Shown: positions 18,137-26,411 of the stretch, in pieces
Layout of the letters: each line of letters opens with the position of its first letter
How positions within the stretch are numbered: position 1 is the stretch's first letter
DNA from: Hymenobacter edaphi
GTDB lineage: Bacteria > Bacteroidota > Bacteroidia > Cytophagales > Hymenobacteraceae
Length of the DNA stretch: 41,605 nucleotides
Direction of reading: 5' to 3'
Assembly (NCBI RefSeq): GCF_003258365.1
Contig: NZ_QHKM01000016.1
Span: forward strand, 1-41,605
Position numbers and translations under genes: made by a program
Notes under the pieces: generated by a model
What the model was told of the DNA's origin: nothing
The model's input: only the letters and a program-made list of their open reading frames with translations
The model's database searches: none

Positions 18137-18314
18137 CCGAGGACGAAAACCATGCGAAGTACGCGGCGGCATTGCGGGCGCTGGTATGGGGCTGGAAGTG
18201 CAGGCCCAATTCGACTCGGCTACCTGGAACCGTTGCCAGCGTCGGCCGGCGTTGCTCGACAGTCTGAGCGGCACTATGCCCGTCAATCAGATTGTGTTCG
18301 AAAACGACGATTGA
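18133..18314 (+). pseudogene. Frameshifted small hypothetical gene overlapping the previous one
   Basis: ATG 18133 overlaps the previous stop (ATGA), as in coupled operon genes. The frame starts MTEDENHAKYAAALRALVWG. After that the natural-looking sequence continues in another frame from ATG 18186 (MGLEVQAQFDSATWNR, then LLDSLSGTMPVNQIVFENDD) to TGA 18312-18314. The original was probably a protein of about 60 residues. Unknown function. Together with the gene before it this is a decayed two-gene operon. Confidence 0.4.
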
Positions 18315-18439
18315 TCAGGCGCCAACGACAGTTTTGCCCCCGTGCTGGTACTCCATTGCTATAAGCACTGAGAATTATTGAAATAAATAAATAATTATTT
18401 GTATTATTATCTATGGTCTAACGTGTAAACCCTACAGTC

Positions 18440-19744
18440 ATGGCGCAGAACGTGTTGGAGGAAGTATCGGCTTGTTTCACGGCTCCGGCCGTCAGCCAGG
18501 CCAGTGTGGTGGTGGGAGAAAGCGAAGCCGGGGTGCGTAAAGCCTTGCCCAAAGTGGTGCCCCTGGTGCTCAGCAGCCTGATCAAGCTCTCGGAGCAGGT
18601 TGGCGGCATCGATGTCGTCTGGCTGATGGCCCGCGACGCGCACGAGGCCGGCACCCGCGCCGACGTGCTGGCCGCCCAGGTACCCAAAGGCCAGGAACTG
18701 ATGCGGGCCCTGCTCACCGACCACTACAGCGGCCGCATTGCCTCGGTGGCCACCGAAAGCGGCATTCGAACCGAAGCCGTGGAGGGCCTGCTGGGGCTGG
18801 CCGCGCCCGTGATGCTCGGCGTGCTCGGCGAGCATGCCGCCACCGACCACCTCGATGCCCCCGCGCTGGGTCGTTGGCTGCAAAGCCAGCGCAGCAGCGT
18901 AACCGGTCTGCTGCTGGCCGATGCCGCGACCAAAGCCCGGAACGGCCACGGCGCCGAACCGGCCGTGGGTGCCTATCCGCACGCGGCGCCCCTGCCCGCG
19001 CCCGACGCCGCTACCCGCCCCGACCGGCTGCTGCGCCAATGGCTGCTGCCGGCGCTGGTCGTCATCGGGGCCATTATCGTTGGCTACTGGCTCGGGCGTA
19101 CGCCGCGGCCGGCCCCGGGGCCCGGCGCGGCGGCCCTGACCACGGCCGGCCTGACCCCGGCTACCCCGGCCGCGCCGAGCGGCCGTGACGTCGCCACCGC
19201 CGCCGACGCGGCCCCGGTAACGGCCATCAGCGGGCGCTACGACGCGGGCACGGAAAATTACATCTACGACACCGGCCGGCCGGTACGGCTGGCGCTGATT
19301 GACGGTACGATGCTGACGGTGGGGGCCAACTCCACCGAAAACAAGCTCTACACCTTCCTGGCCGACGCTACGCAGCAGGTCGACCCGGTGAACCGCACTA
19401 AGGGCTGGATCAACTTCGACCGGGTGTACTTCGACGCCCGCAAAGCCACGCTCACCGACGAGTCGACGGCGCAGCTGCAGAACGTGGCCAGCATCCTGAA
19501 AAGCTTCCCGACGGCGCACGTCAAAATCGGGGGCTACACCGACAGCACCGGCTACTTCAAGGACAATCTGCGCCTGAGCGAGCAGCGCGCCACGGCGGCC
19601 CTGGCGGCCCTGGTGGATATGGGAGTGGCGGCGGGCCGCGTCGAGGCCAAGGGCTACGGGCAGAAGCACAACGTGGCCAGCAACGAAACGCCGGTGGGCC
19701 GGGCGCTGAACCGGCGCATCAGCGTGCGGGTGACGCAGAAATAA
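18440..19744 (+). CDS. DUF937-TM-OmpA protein, copy 1
   Basis: 434 residues. Residues 1-165 are a DUF937 (YidB-like) helical domain (PLVLSSLIKLSEQ, GLLGLAAPVMLGVLGEHAA, LGRWLQSQRSSV). A Pro/Ala linker leads to one membrane helix (about 201-218, LLPALVVIGAIIVGYWLG), then a Thr/Ala/Pro-rich spacer and, from about 323, an OmpA domain (INFDRVYFDARKATL, IGGYTDSTG, and NRRISVRV with the Arg used to bind diaminopimelate). Domain order suggests a cytoplasmic N-terminus, an inner-membrane anchor and a peptidoglycan-binding periplasmic end. No signal peptide. It is a paralogue of the next gene; the 1-165 part is more divergent. Function unknown, perhaps cell-envelope tethering. Confidence 0.85.
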   Translation: MAQNVLEEVSACFTAPAVSQASVVVGESEAGVRKALPKVVPLVLSSLIKLSEQVGGIDVVWLMARDAHEAGTRADVLAAQVPKGQELMRALLTDHYSGRIASVATESGIRTEAVEGLLGLAAPVMLGVLGEHAATDHLDAPALGRWLQSQRSSVTGLLLADAATKARNGHGAEPAVGAYPHAAPLPAPDAATRPDRLLRQWLLPALVVIGAIIVGYWLGRTPRPAPGPGAAALTTAGLTPATPAAPSGRDVATAADAAPVTAISGRYDAGTENYIYDTGRPVRLALIDGTMLTVGANSTENKLYTFLADATQQVDPVNRTKGWINFDRVYFDARKATLTDESTAQLQNVASILKSFPTAHVKIGGYTDSTGYFKDNLRLSEQRATAALAALVDMGVAAGRVEAKGYGQKHNVASNETPVGRALNRRISVRVTQK

Positions 19745-19834
19745 GCTGGGCACTGGGCAACCTGGCAGGCAGTGAATCGTTGAATTTTCACATTCGCTCT
19801 TTCTCTTTTCAAGCTTACCTAGCCCTCTAAAGCC

Positions 19835-21148
19835 ATGAGCCAAAACATCATTGACGTTGTGCGGAGTTTCTTCTCCGATGGCGTAGTGCAACAAACCAGT
19901 AGCGCGCTGGGCGAACATGGCAACCGCGTCCGCTCGGCCCTGACGGGGCTGGCTCCCCTGGTGCTGGGCGGCCTGCTGCGCCGCACCGAGCAGCCCGGCG
20001 GCCCGGCCGAAGTGTTTGGCATGGCCCAGCAAGCGCATTCCAGCGGCCTGCTCGACAATGTAGGTGGCCTGCTCACCGGCGACGGCGGCGGCTGGTCCAG
20101 CCGGGGGCCGGAGTTTTTGCGCTCGGCGCTGGGCGGGCAGTACCAGCCCGCCACCGAGGCCATTGCCAGCGGCAGCGGCATCAACAGCGGCATTGTGGGG
20201 CGGCTGGCGGGGCTGGTGGTGCCGGTGGTGCTGGGGCTGCTGGGCCGGCACGCGGCGCAGAACAACCTCGATGCCAATGGCCTCAGCGGCTGGCTGACCT
20301 CGCAACGTTCATCGATTCTCGATGCGCTGCCGTTTGGGCTCGGCGGATTGCTGGGGGGCCTGGGCGGCGGCGCTACGGCCGCCGGAGCCAGCATGGCCAA
20401 TACCGGGCGCGACACCGGCCACGCGGCCCGCAGCGTGGTAACTGAAACTGTGCCCACCGCCGCGCGCGAAGGCCGGCCGTGGTGGCCCTGGCTGCTGCTA
20501 CTGCTGCTCGGGGTGGCCCTGCTTTACTACCTCTTCGGGCGCAACCGGAACGAGGAGCCCGTCACGACCACCGATACCACGACCACCATCGATACGACTA
20601 CGACGGCGGCCGCGCCGGTAGCGGCAGCCGCGCCCACCGGCCGCTACGACGAGGCCACCGGCAACTACATCTACGACACCGGCACCACCACCGACGTGAA
20701 GCTGCCCGACGGCACGGTGCTGAACGTGGGCAGCAACTCGACGGAAGCGCGCCTGTTCAATTTCCTGAACGACGCGAGCCTGCCCGTAGGCGACGACAAA
20801 ACCCAGGGCTGGCTGAGTCTTGATCGGGTGTACTTCGATACCGGCAAGGCTACGCTCACGACCGAGTCGCAGCAGCAGCTGAAAAACATTGCGGCCATTC
20901 TGAAGGCCTTCCCGAATGCGGCCATCAAGCTCGGCGGCTACACCGACAACAAGGGCAGCGCCGACGCCAACCTGACCCTGAGCGCCGACCGGGCCAACGC
21001 CGCCCGCAAAGCCGTAATGAACAATGGCATCGACGCGGGCCGCGTGGCGGCCGAAGGCTACGGGCAGGAGCACCCGCTGGCCACCAACGACACGCCCGAA
21101 GGCCGGGCCCAAAACCGCCGGGTGGACGTGCGCGTGACGAGAAAGTAA
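19835..21148 (+). CDS. DUF937-TM-OmpA protein, copy 2
   Basis: 437 residues with the same order as its upstream neighbour: DUF937 (residues 1-165, LTGLAPLVLGGLLRRTEQ, RLAGLVVPVVLGLLGRHAA), Gly-rich stretch, membrane helix (about 216-234), a Thr-rich spacer (TTTDTTTTIDTTTTAAA), and an OmpA domain (about 325-437, LDRVYFDTGKATL, LGGYTDNKGS, NRRVDVRV). Both copies share the odd segment GRYD..TGNYIYDTG before the OmpA part. The 90-base gap holds no clear promoter, so the pair may be one transcript. Tandem duplication followed by divergence is the simplest history. Confidence 0.87.
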   Translation: MSQNIIDVVRSFFSDGVVQQTSSALGEHGNRVRSALTGLAPLVLGGLLRRTEQPGGPAEVFGMAQQAHSSGLLDNVGGLLTGDGGGWSSRGPEFLRSALGGQYQPATEAIASGSGINSGIVGRLAGLVVPVVLGLLGRHAAQNNLDANGLSGWLTSQRSSILDALPFGLGGLLGGLGGGATAAGASMANTGRDTGHAARSVVTETVPTAAREGRPWWPWLLLLLLGVALLYYLFGRNRNEEPVTTTDTTTTIDTTTTAAAPVAAAAPTGRYDEATGNYIYDTGTTTDVKLPDGTVLNVGSNSTEARLFNFLNDASLPVGDDKTQGWLSLDRVYFDTGKATLTTESQQQLKNIAAILKAFPNAAIKLGGYTDNKGSADANLTLSADRANAARKAVMNNGIDAGRVAAEGYGQEHPLATNDTPEGRAQNRRVDVRVTRK

Positions 21149-21347
21149 ACGTTGTGGGCCGCATGTTCCCGGCCAAAATCAGCAGCGCCGGCCGGGGTAT
21201 CCAGCCCCCCGCCGGCGCTGTCGGTGTAAGGAATGGTGTACGCAATGCCCCGAATACGCCGGCGTCGGGGGGGCGCCGCGCGGTCGAGGCACGAGGAGTT
21301 TTTCAACATTATTGGGTTTTGGGACTTGGCCTGATCCGGCAGTATGC

Positions 21348-21375
21348 TTGCCTGACCCAAGGGCCGTTATCTTAC
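21348..21375 (+). promoter_or_regulatory. Promoter of the amidohydrolase gene
   Basis: TTG at 21348-21350, 17 bases, then TATCTTAC at 21368-21375. The ATG at 21380 follows after 4 bases, so the mRNA would be leaderless or nearly so. Spacing is shorter than at the other promoters here. Confidence 0.4.
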
Positions 21376-21379
21376 CCGC

Positions 21380-23023
21380 ATGAAGATGCTCTGCACGGTT
21401 TCCGCCCTGCTGCTGGCGAGCCAGGTAGCTGCGGCCCAGGCCCCGGCGCCCGATATCATCCTGACGGGCGGCAAAGTATTCACGGCCAATGCCAGGCAGC
21501 CCTACGCCGAGGCCGTAGCGGTGCGCGGCGAGCGAGTGGTGGCCGTGGGCAGCACCGCCGCCATCAGCCGGCTGGCCGGGCCGCGCACCCGGCGCATCGA
21601 GCTGCGGGGCCGCACCGTGGTGCCGGGCTTCAACGACGCCCACGACCACCTGCCGCACCGCGTGCCCACGGGCCGGCACTTCGCCTTTCCGGCCGCGCCC
21701 ATGATACCCGGCCCCGCCCGGCAGCAGGTGCTCGATACCCTGAGCCGGCTGGTGCAGCGCACCCCGCCCGGCACCTGGCTGCAGGGCGAAATCAGCCTGC
21801 TGGTGCTCCTCGACCCGGAGCTGCGCCGCGCCGCGCTGGACCGCGTGGCGCCCGCGCACCCCGTCATGCTCAAGCCGCCGTGGGGCCACGGCAACATTCT
21901 CAACTCCAAAGCCCTGCAGCTGCTCGGCATTGCCGACGATGCCCCCGACCCGGTGGGTGGCCGTTACGAGCGGGTGGCCGGCACCGGGCAACTCAGCGGC
22001 CTGCTCTCGGAATACGCCGACTGGAATGCGCGACGTCAGTTCCACGGCACCCTGCCCGATGCCGCGTGGGCGCGGGAGCTACAGCAATACGGGACTGAAG
22101 CATTGGCTTTGGGCATTACCAGCGTGCAGAATATGGCCGGAGAGCTGCCGCCCGCCCAGATGCTGCGGGTGGTGCAGGCCGCCCGGCTGCCGCTGCGCCA
22201 CCGCATCATGCCGCTGCCCATGACCACCGCCGCCGGCATCCGCTACGGTGAGTGGATGGGCGCAACCCCGCAGCCGGCGCCGCTGACGCGGGTGCAGGGC
22301 CGCAAGTACATTCTGGACGCCACGCCGCTGGAAGGCGGCGCCCTGATGCGGAAGCCGTACCCCGACCGGCCGGGCTGGTACGGCCGGCTGAACTTCCCCG
22401 TCGACACGGTGCGGCGCATGCTGCGCCTGGCTCTCATGGGCTCCGAGCCGCTGATGCTGCACGTGTCGGGCGACAGTACGGCCAGCCTGGTGCTGACGCT
22501 GATGAGCGAGCTGGCCGACGAGGCTACCTGGCGGCGCAAGCGGGTGCGCTTCGAGCACGGCGACGGGCTGGCCGCCGACCTGCAGCCGCGGGCCAAGGCC
22601 CTGGGCATCGTGGTGGTGCAGAATCCCTCGCACTTCATCAATCCCGCCCTGAGCGGAGCCCCCAACGGCGTGAATTTCGTGGCGCCGTTTCGCTCGCTGC
22701 TGGCCGCCGGCATCCCCTTCGCCCTCGGCTCGGATGGACCGATAAATCCGTTCCTGAATATTATGTTCGCCACCACCCTGGCCGACCCCAAAGAGGCCCT
22801 GACCCGGGAGCAGGCCGTAACGGCCTACACCGCTGGCTCGGCTTACGCTGAGTTTGCCGAGCAGGACAAAGGCACTTTGGCGCCAGGCAAGCTGGCCGAT
22901 CTGGCGGTATTGTCACAGGATATCTTCACCGTGCCCGCGCCCGCCCTGCCCGGCACCGTGAGCGAGCTGACGATGGTAGGAGGGAAGGTGGTGTACGAAG
23001 CCAAGGCGGACGGTAAACGCTGA
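21380..23023 (+). CDS. Secreted YtcJ-like amidohydrolase
   Basis: 547 residues beginning with a signal peptide (MKMLCTVSALLLASQVAAAQ). The mature part is an Amidohydro_3 metal hydrolase: DIILTGGKVFTANARQPYAE opens the beta-sandwich, VVPGFNDAHDHLPHRV holds the metal HxH (here in a DAHDHL form), and FALGSDGPINPFLN carries the catalytic Asp. The C-terminus GTLAPGKLADLAVLSQDIF closes the sandwich. Members act on amide or ester bonds of small molecules; the substrate cannot be read from sequence. It is monocistronic and followed by a shared terminator with nuoN. Confidence 0.88.
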   Translation: MKMLCTVSALLLASQVAAAQAPAPDIILTGGKVFTANARQPYAEAVAVRGERVVAVGSTAAISRLAGPRTRRIELRGRTVVPGFNDAHDHLPHRVPTGRHFAFPAAPMIPGPARQQVLDTLSRLVQRTPPGTWLQGEISLLVLLDPELRRAALDRVAPAHPVMLKPPWGHGNILNSKALQLLGIADDAPDPVGGRYERVAGTGQLSGLLSEYADWNARRQFHGTLPDAAWARELQQYGTEALALGITSVQNMAGELPPAQMLRVVQAARLPLRHRIMPLPMTTAAGIRYGEWMGATPQPAPLTRVQGRKYILDATPLEGGALMRKPYPDRPGWYGRLNFPVDTVRRMLRLALMGSEPLMLHVSGDSTASLVLTLMSELADEATWRRKRVRFEHGDGLAADLQPRAKALGIVVVQNPSHFINPALSGAPNGVNFVAPFRSLLAAGIPFALGSDGPINPFLNIMFATTLADPKEALTREQAVTAYTAGSAYAEFAEQDKGTLAPGKLADLAVLSQDIFTVPAPALPGTVSELTMVGGKVVYEAKADGKR

Positions 23024-23087
23024 TACCTGTTCTGTCATCCTGAGCAGAGCGGAGGAGGACGCTAGGATGGACTGCGAAACTGCCAGA

Positions 23088-23123
23088 AACAGAAAAAGCG
23101 GCCCGAGAGCCGCTTTTTCTGTT
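23088..23123. terminator. Bidirectional terminator, amidohydrolase/nuoN
   Basis: Perfect 15-bp arms 23088-23102 and 23109-23123 with A-rich and T-rich outer ends, between two convergent genes. Works in both directions. Confidence 0.85.
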
Positions 23124-23138
23124 GTTGCGAAGACGCTG

Positions 23139-24578
23139 TTACTGCACGTTCAGCACGCCGTCGAGCAGGCCGGGCAGCACGCCCAGCAGCACCGTCAGGC
23201 CCATCAGCACCACCAGCACCACCGACTGCAGCCCCGTCACGGGTACGGGGGCTTCGGCGCCTTCCACGGCCGGGCGCATGTACATAGCAATGATGGGGCG
23301 CAGGTAGTAGTAGATACCAATGGCCGACATCACCACGGCAAACACGATCAGGCCGATGTAGCCTTCCTGGGCGGCGGCGTTGAATAGCTGAAACTTACCA
23401 AAGAAGCCCGCCGTCAGCGGAATGCCCGCCAACGACAGCATCGAAATGGTCATGGCCAGGGCCAGCAGCGGGTTGGTGCGGGCCAAGCCGTTGAGGCCCT
23501 CGTAGTCTTCGCGCTGGCGCTGGTTCTGCACCAGCTGCAGCACGCCGAAGGCCGCTACCGTAGCCAGCGAGTAGGCCAGCGAGTAGAAGAAGATGGCGTT
23601 GGCCGAGAGCATGCCGCTGCGCAAAGCCACCAGGGCCAGCAGCAGGTAGCCCGCGTGCGAGATGCTGGAGTAGGCCAGCATGCGCTTCACGCTGGTTTGG
23701 GCCACGGCACCCACGTTGCCGATGAGCAGCGTCAGCACCAGCATGGTGGTGAGCGTGGGCAACCAGAACGGAATGGTGTCGCCGCCGAAGGCCACCACCA
23801 GCAGCTTGAAGAAACCGGCCACGCCGGCCGTTTTCACCACCGTGCTCATGAAGCCGGTAAAGATGGTGGGGGCCCCCTCGTACACGTCGGGCGTCCAGAA
23901 GTGGAAGGGCGCGGCCGAAATCTTGAAGCCGATGCCGATGAGCATGAGCAGAATGCCCACGTACATCATCGGCGCCAGCGTCGCATCGGCGGTGGGCAGG
24001 GCGCGAATGGCGGCGCCCATCTGCATCAGGTCGAAGGTGCCGGTGGCGCCGTAGAGCAGGGCCACGCCGAAGAGCAGGATGCCGGTGGCAAACGAGCCCA
24101 TCAGGAAGTACTTCAGGGCTGCTTCGTTGGAGCGCAGGTTGCTTTTATCCGAGCCGGCCAGCACGTACATGGCAATGCTCAGCGTCTCGATGCCGAGAAA
24201 CAGGATCAGGATGTTGGTGTAGCTCACCATCATGATGGCGCCCACCAGCGAAAACAGCATCAGGCTGTAGAACTCGGCTAGGTTGGGGTTGTCGTCCTGC
24301 ACGTAGTGCTGCGAAAAGGGCAGCAGCAGCAGGGCCGTCAGCACGATGACGCCGGTGAAGACGCGGGCATACTGGTCGAAGAACAGCATGTTGCGCAGGT
24401 AGCCGGTACGGGCCCACTCGGCCAAGGCGGCCGAGCTGTTGTCCACGTCGAAGATGTTGATGGCCAGCACGGCGGCCAGCACCAGCAGCACCAGCGGCAG
24501 AATCAGCCGGTTGGAGCGCAGGAAACCCAGGAACAGATTGGCCAGCCCGGAAACGGAAAGCAGAATAATCGAGAGCAT
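23139..24578 (-). CDS. nuoN: NADH-quinone oxidoreductase subunit N
   Basis: A 479-residue antiporter-like membrane subunit of complex I, in the proton-pumping arm next to NuoA/J/K. About 14 hydrophobic helices. Family marks are KYFLMGSFATGILLFG, FHFWTPDVYEGAPT (with the conserved Lys/Pro region) and KRMLAYSSISHAGYLL. It starts 12 bases after nuoM ends and is the last gene of the K-L-M-N unit. Confidence 0.96.
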   Translation of the reverse strand: MLSIILLSVSGLANLFLGFLRSNRLILPLVLLVLAAVLAINIFDVDNSSAALAEWARTGYLRNMLFFDQYARVFTGVIVLTALLLLPFSQHYVQDDNPNLAEFYSLMLFSLVGAIMMVSYTNILILFLGIETLSIAMYVLAGSDKSNLRSNEAALKYFLMGSFATGILLFGVALLYGATGTFDLMQMGAAIRALPTADATLAPMMYVGILLMLIGIGFKISAAPFHFWTPDVYEGAPTIFTGFMSTVVKTAGVAGFFKLLVVAFGGDTIPFWLPTLTTMLVLTLLIGNVGAVAQTSVKRMLAYSSISHAGYLLLALVALRSGMLSANAIFFYSLAYSLATVAAFGVLQLVQNQRQREDYEGLNGLARTNPLLALAMTISMLSLAGIPLTAGFFGKFQLFNAAAQEGYIGLIVFAVVMSAIGIYYYLRPIIAMYMRPAVEGAEAPVPVTGLQSVVLVVLMGLTVLLGVLPGLLDGVLNVQ

Positions 24579-24590
24579 GGGGCGGGAGGC

Positions 24591-26051
24591 TTAGCGGTTG
24601 ATGAGCACCAGCAGCTTGTTCACGGCCGGCTCCGAAATGTGCATGAACGTGCCGGGGAACAGGCCAATCCAGAACACCATCACGACCAGCGGTACCAGCA
24701 CGGCCAGCTCGGCGCCCGTCAGGTCGCGGATAACGGCGCTGAACGAGGAATCCGGGCCCAGCATCACGCGCTGGAACATGCGCAGCAGGTACACCGCGCC
24801 GAACACGATGGTCAGACCGGCCACGGCGCCCAGCCAGGGGTTGAACTGGTACACGCCCATCAGCAGCAGGAACTCGCCCACGAAACCGTTGGTGAGCGGC
24901 AACGCCACGGTGCCGAGCAGAATTACGAGGAAAGTAACCGACAGCAGGGGCGTAGCGCGAGTCAGGCCGCCCAGCTCCGGAATCTGTCGGGTGCCGGTGC
25001 GCCGCTCGATGATGTCGGCAATGAAGAACATGCCGACCACGTTCACGCCGTGGGCCAGCATCTGAATCACGGTGCCCTGCAGGCCCACGGCCGTCAAGGA
25101 GAACATACCGGCAATCATCAGGCCCACGTGCGAGAGCGAGGAAAAGGCAATCAGGCGCTTCATGTCGCGCTGGCGGATGGCAATGAGGGCGCCGTAGATG
25201 ATGCCCACCACGGCCAGCACCATTACGGGAGCTACCCAGCGGCTCACGCCCAGCGGCACCACCGGCAGCAGCCAGCGCAGAGTGCCGTAGATACCCATCT
25301 TCAGCATGATGCCCGACAGCAGCATGGTGGCCGGCGCGGGCGCCTGCTCGTAGGTATCGGGCTGCCAAGAGTGCAGCGGAAACAGCGGCATCTTGATGGC
25401 GAAGGCCGCGAAGATGAGCAGGAACAGCCAGGACTGCTCTTGGGCGCTGAGCTGCAGGTTGTAGAAGGCCGCCAGGTCGGAGCTGCGGGCGGCGCCGCTG
25501 GCCCCGGTCATGTAGTAGAGGTACACGAAGCCGGCCAGCATCAGCAAGGAGCCGACCACGGTGTAGATGAAGAACTTCAGCGTGACCTGCACGCGCCGTT
25601 CCCCGCCCCACACGCCGGCCAGGAAGTAAATCGGAATCAGGGCCACTTCCCAGAAGAAGTAGAATACGAAGGCATCCAGCGCCACGAACACCCCGATCAG
25701 GCCCGACTGCATGAAGAGCACCAGCGCGTAGAACACCGAGGGGTTCTCGTAGTCGTGGCGGAAGGAAGCCAGCAGGATCAGCGGCACCAGAAAGGCCGTG
25801 AGCAGCACCAGCAGCAAACTCAGCCCGTCCATCCCGATGTGGAAATGGATACCGGCCGAGGCCAGCCAGGCGTAGTCCAGCTCGAAGTGCGGCAGGGAGT
25901 AGTCGGTCTGAAACTGGAAGGCCGCGTAGAGGGCCAGCACCAGCTCGACCAGCGAAGCGCCAAAGGCCAGCGCCCGCGCGGCGGAGCCCCGCACGAAGTG
26001 CAGCAGCAGCGCAGCGGCCACGGGCCAGATAAGCAGAAGGGCAGTCAGCAT
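24591..26051 (-). CDS. nuoM: NADH-quinone oxidoreductase subunit M
   Basis: A 486-residue Mrp-antiporter-type subunit of complex I. Typical segments are FHIGMDGLSLLLVLLTAF, FYFFWEVALIPIYFL (with the essential Glu), FHSWQPDTYEQAPAPATML as PLHSWQPDTYEQAP, and KRLIAFSSLSHVGLMIAG. Transcribed with nuoL upstream and nuoN downstream, but separated from nuoL by a small extra gene (26113-26400). Confidence 0.96.
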   Translation of the reverse strand: MLTALLLIWPVAAALLLHFVRGSAARALAFGASLVELVLALYAAFQFQTDYSLPHFELDYAWLASAGIHFHIGMDGLSLLLVLLTAFLVPLILLASFRHDYENPSVFYALVLFMQSGLIGVFVALDAFVFYFFWEVALIPIYFLAGVWGGERRVQVTLKFFIYTVVGSLLMLAGFVYLYYMTGASGAARSSDLAAFYNLQLSAQEQSWLFLLIFAAFAIKMPLFPLHSWQPDTYEQAPAPATMLLSGIMLKMGIYGTLRWLLPVVPLGVSRWVAPVMVLAVVGIIYGALIAIRQRDMKRLIAFSSLSHVGLMIAGMFSLTAVGLQGTVIQMLAHGVNVVGMFFIADIIERRTGTRQIPELGGLTRATPLLSVTFLVILLGTVALPLTNGFVGEFLLLMGVYQFNPWLGAVAGLTIVFGAVYLLRMFQRVMLGPDSSFSAVIRDLTGAELAVLVPLVVMVFWIGLFPGTFMHISEPAVNKLLVLINR

Positions 26052-26112
26052 GTTGTACTGTATGATGCGAGTCAGGAGCGCAGAACGAGGATTTAAATGA
26101 GCAATGGCCTCT

Positions 26113-26400
26113 TTATGCTCTTTTGGTTTTTTGGCTTACCACCAAGTTGATTACAGCTATAAGTAAGACAAAAGCAATGTGCACCCAGCTATAGAGGTCT
26201 GCAGCAAAGGTTTTGGCAATCTGTGTGGCGCTGTCATCAGGTGAGCCTAGCCAAAAAACAATCAGGTGCAGCAGCAGAAACAAACCCGAGAGTACGCAAA
26301 CCTTAAATAGTGCATGCCTCGGTCTTTCAATGTTGTTCCCGAAGACAGCCAGCACTACTACCAGTTCTACAATCCATGGTAGAAACAGTAGCAGCTGCAT
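26113..26400 (-). CDS. Small three-TM protein inserted between nuoL and nuoM
   Basis: 95 residues from ATG 26400 (MQLLLFLPWIVELVVVLAVF), with hydrophobic segments at about 3-21, 34-52 and 71-89 and a basic tail (SQKTKRA). It is not a complex I subunit. It begins 11 bases after the nuoL stop, on the same strand, and its GC is clearly lower than that of its neighbours. Longer open frames upstream overlap nuoL and are shadows. Function unknown. It may be a recent insertion that is co-transcribed, or an accessory factor. Confidence 0.65.
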   Translation of the reverse strand: MQLLLFLPWIVELVVVLAVFGNNIERPRHALFKVCVLSGLFLLLHLIVFWLGSPDDSATQIAKTFAADLYSWVHIAFVLLIAVINLVVSQKTKRA

Positions 26401-26411
26401 GGTGGCCGTTT

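Noticed and set aside
24306-26096. 596-codon plus-strand frame opposite nuoM/nuoN
   Set aside because: His/Gln-rich shadow of two membrane-protein genes.
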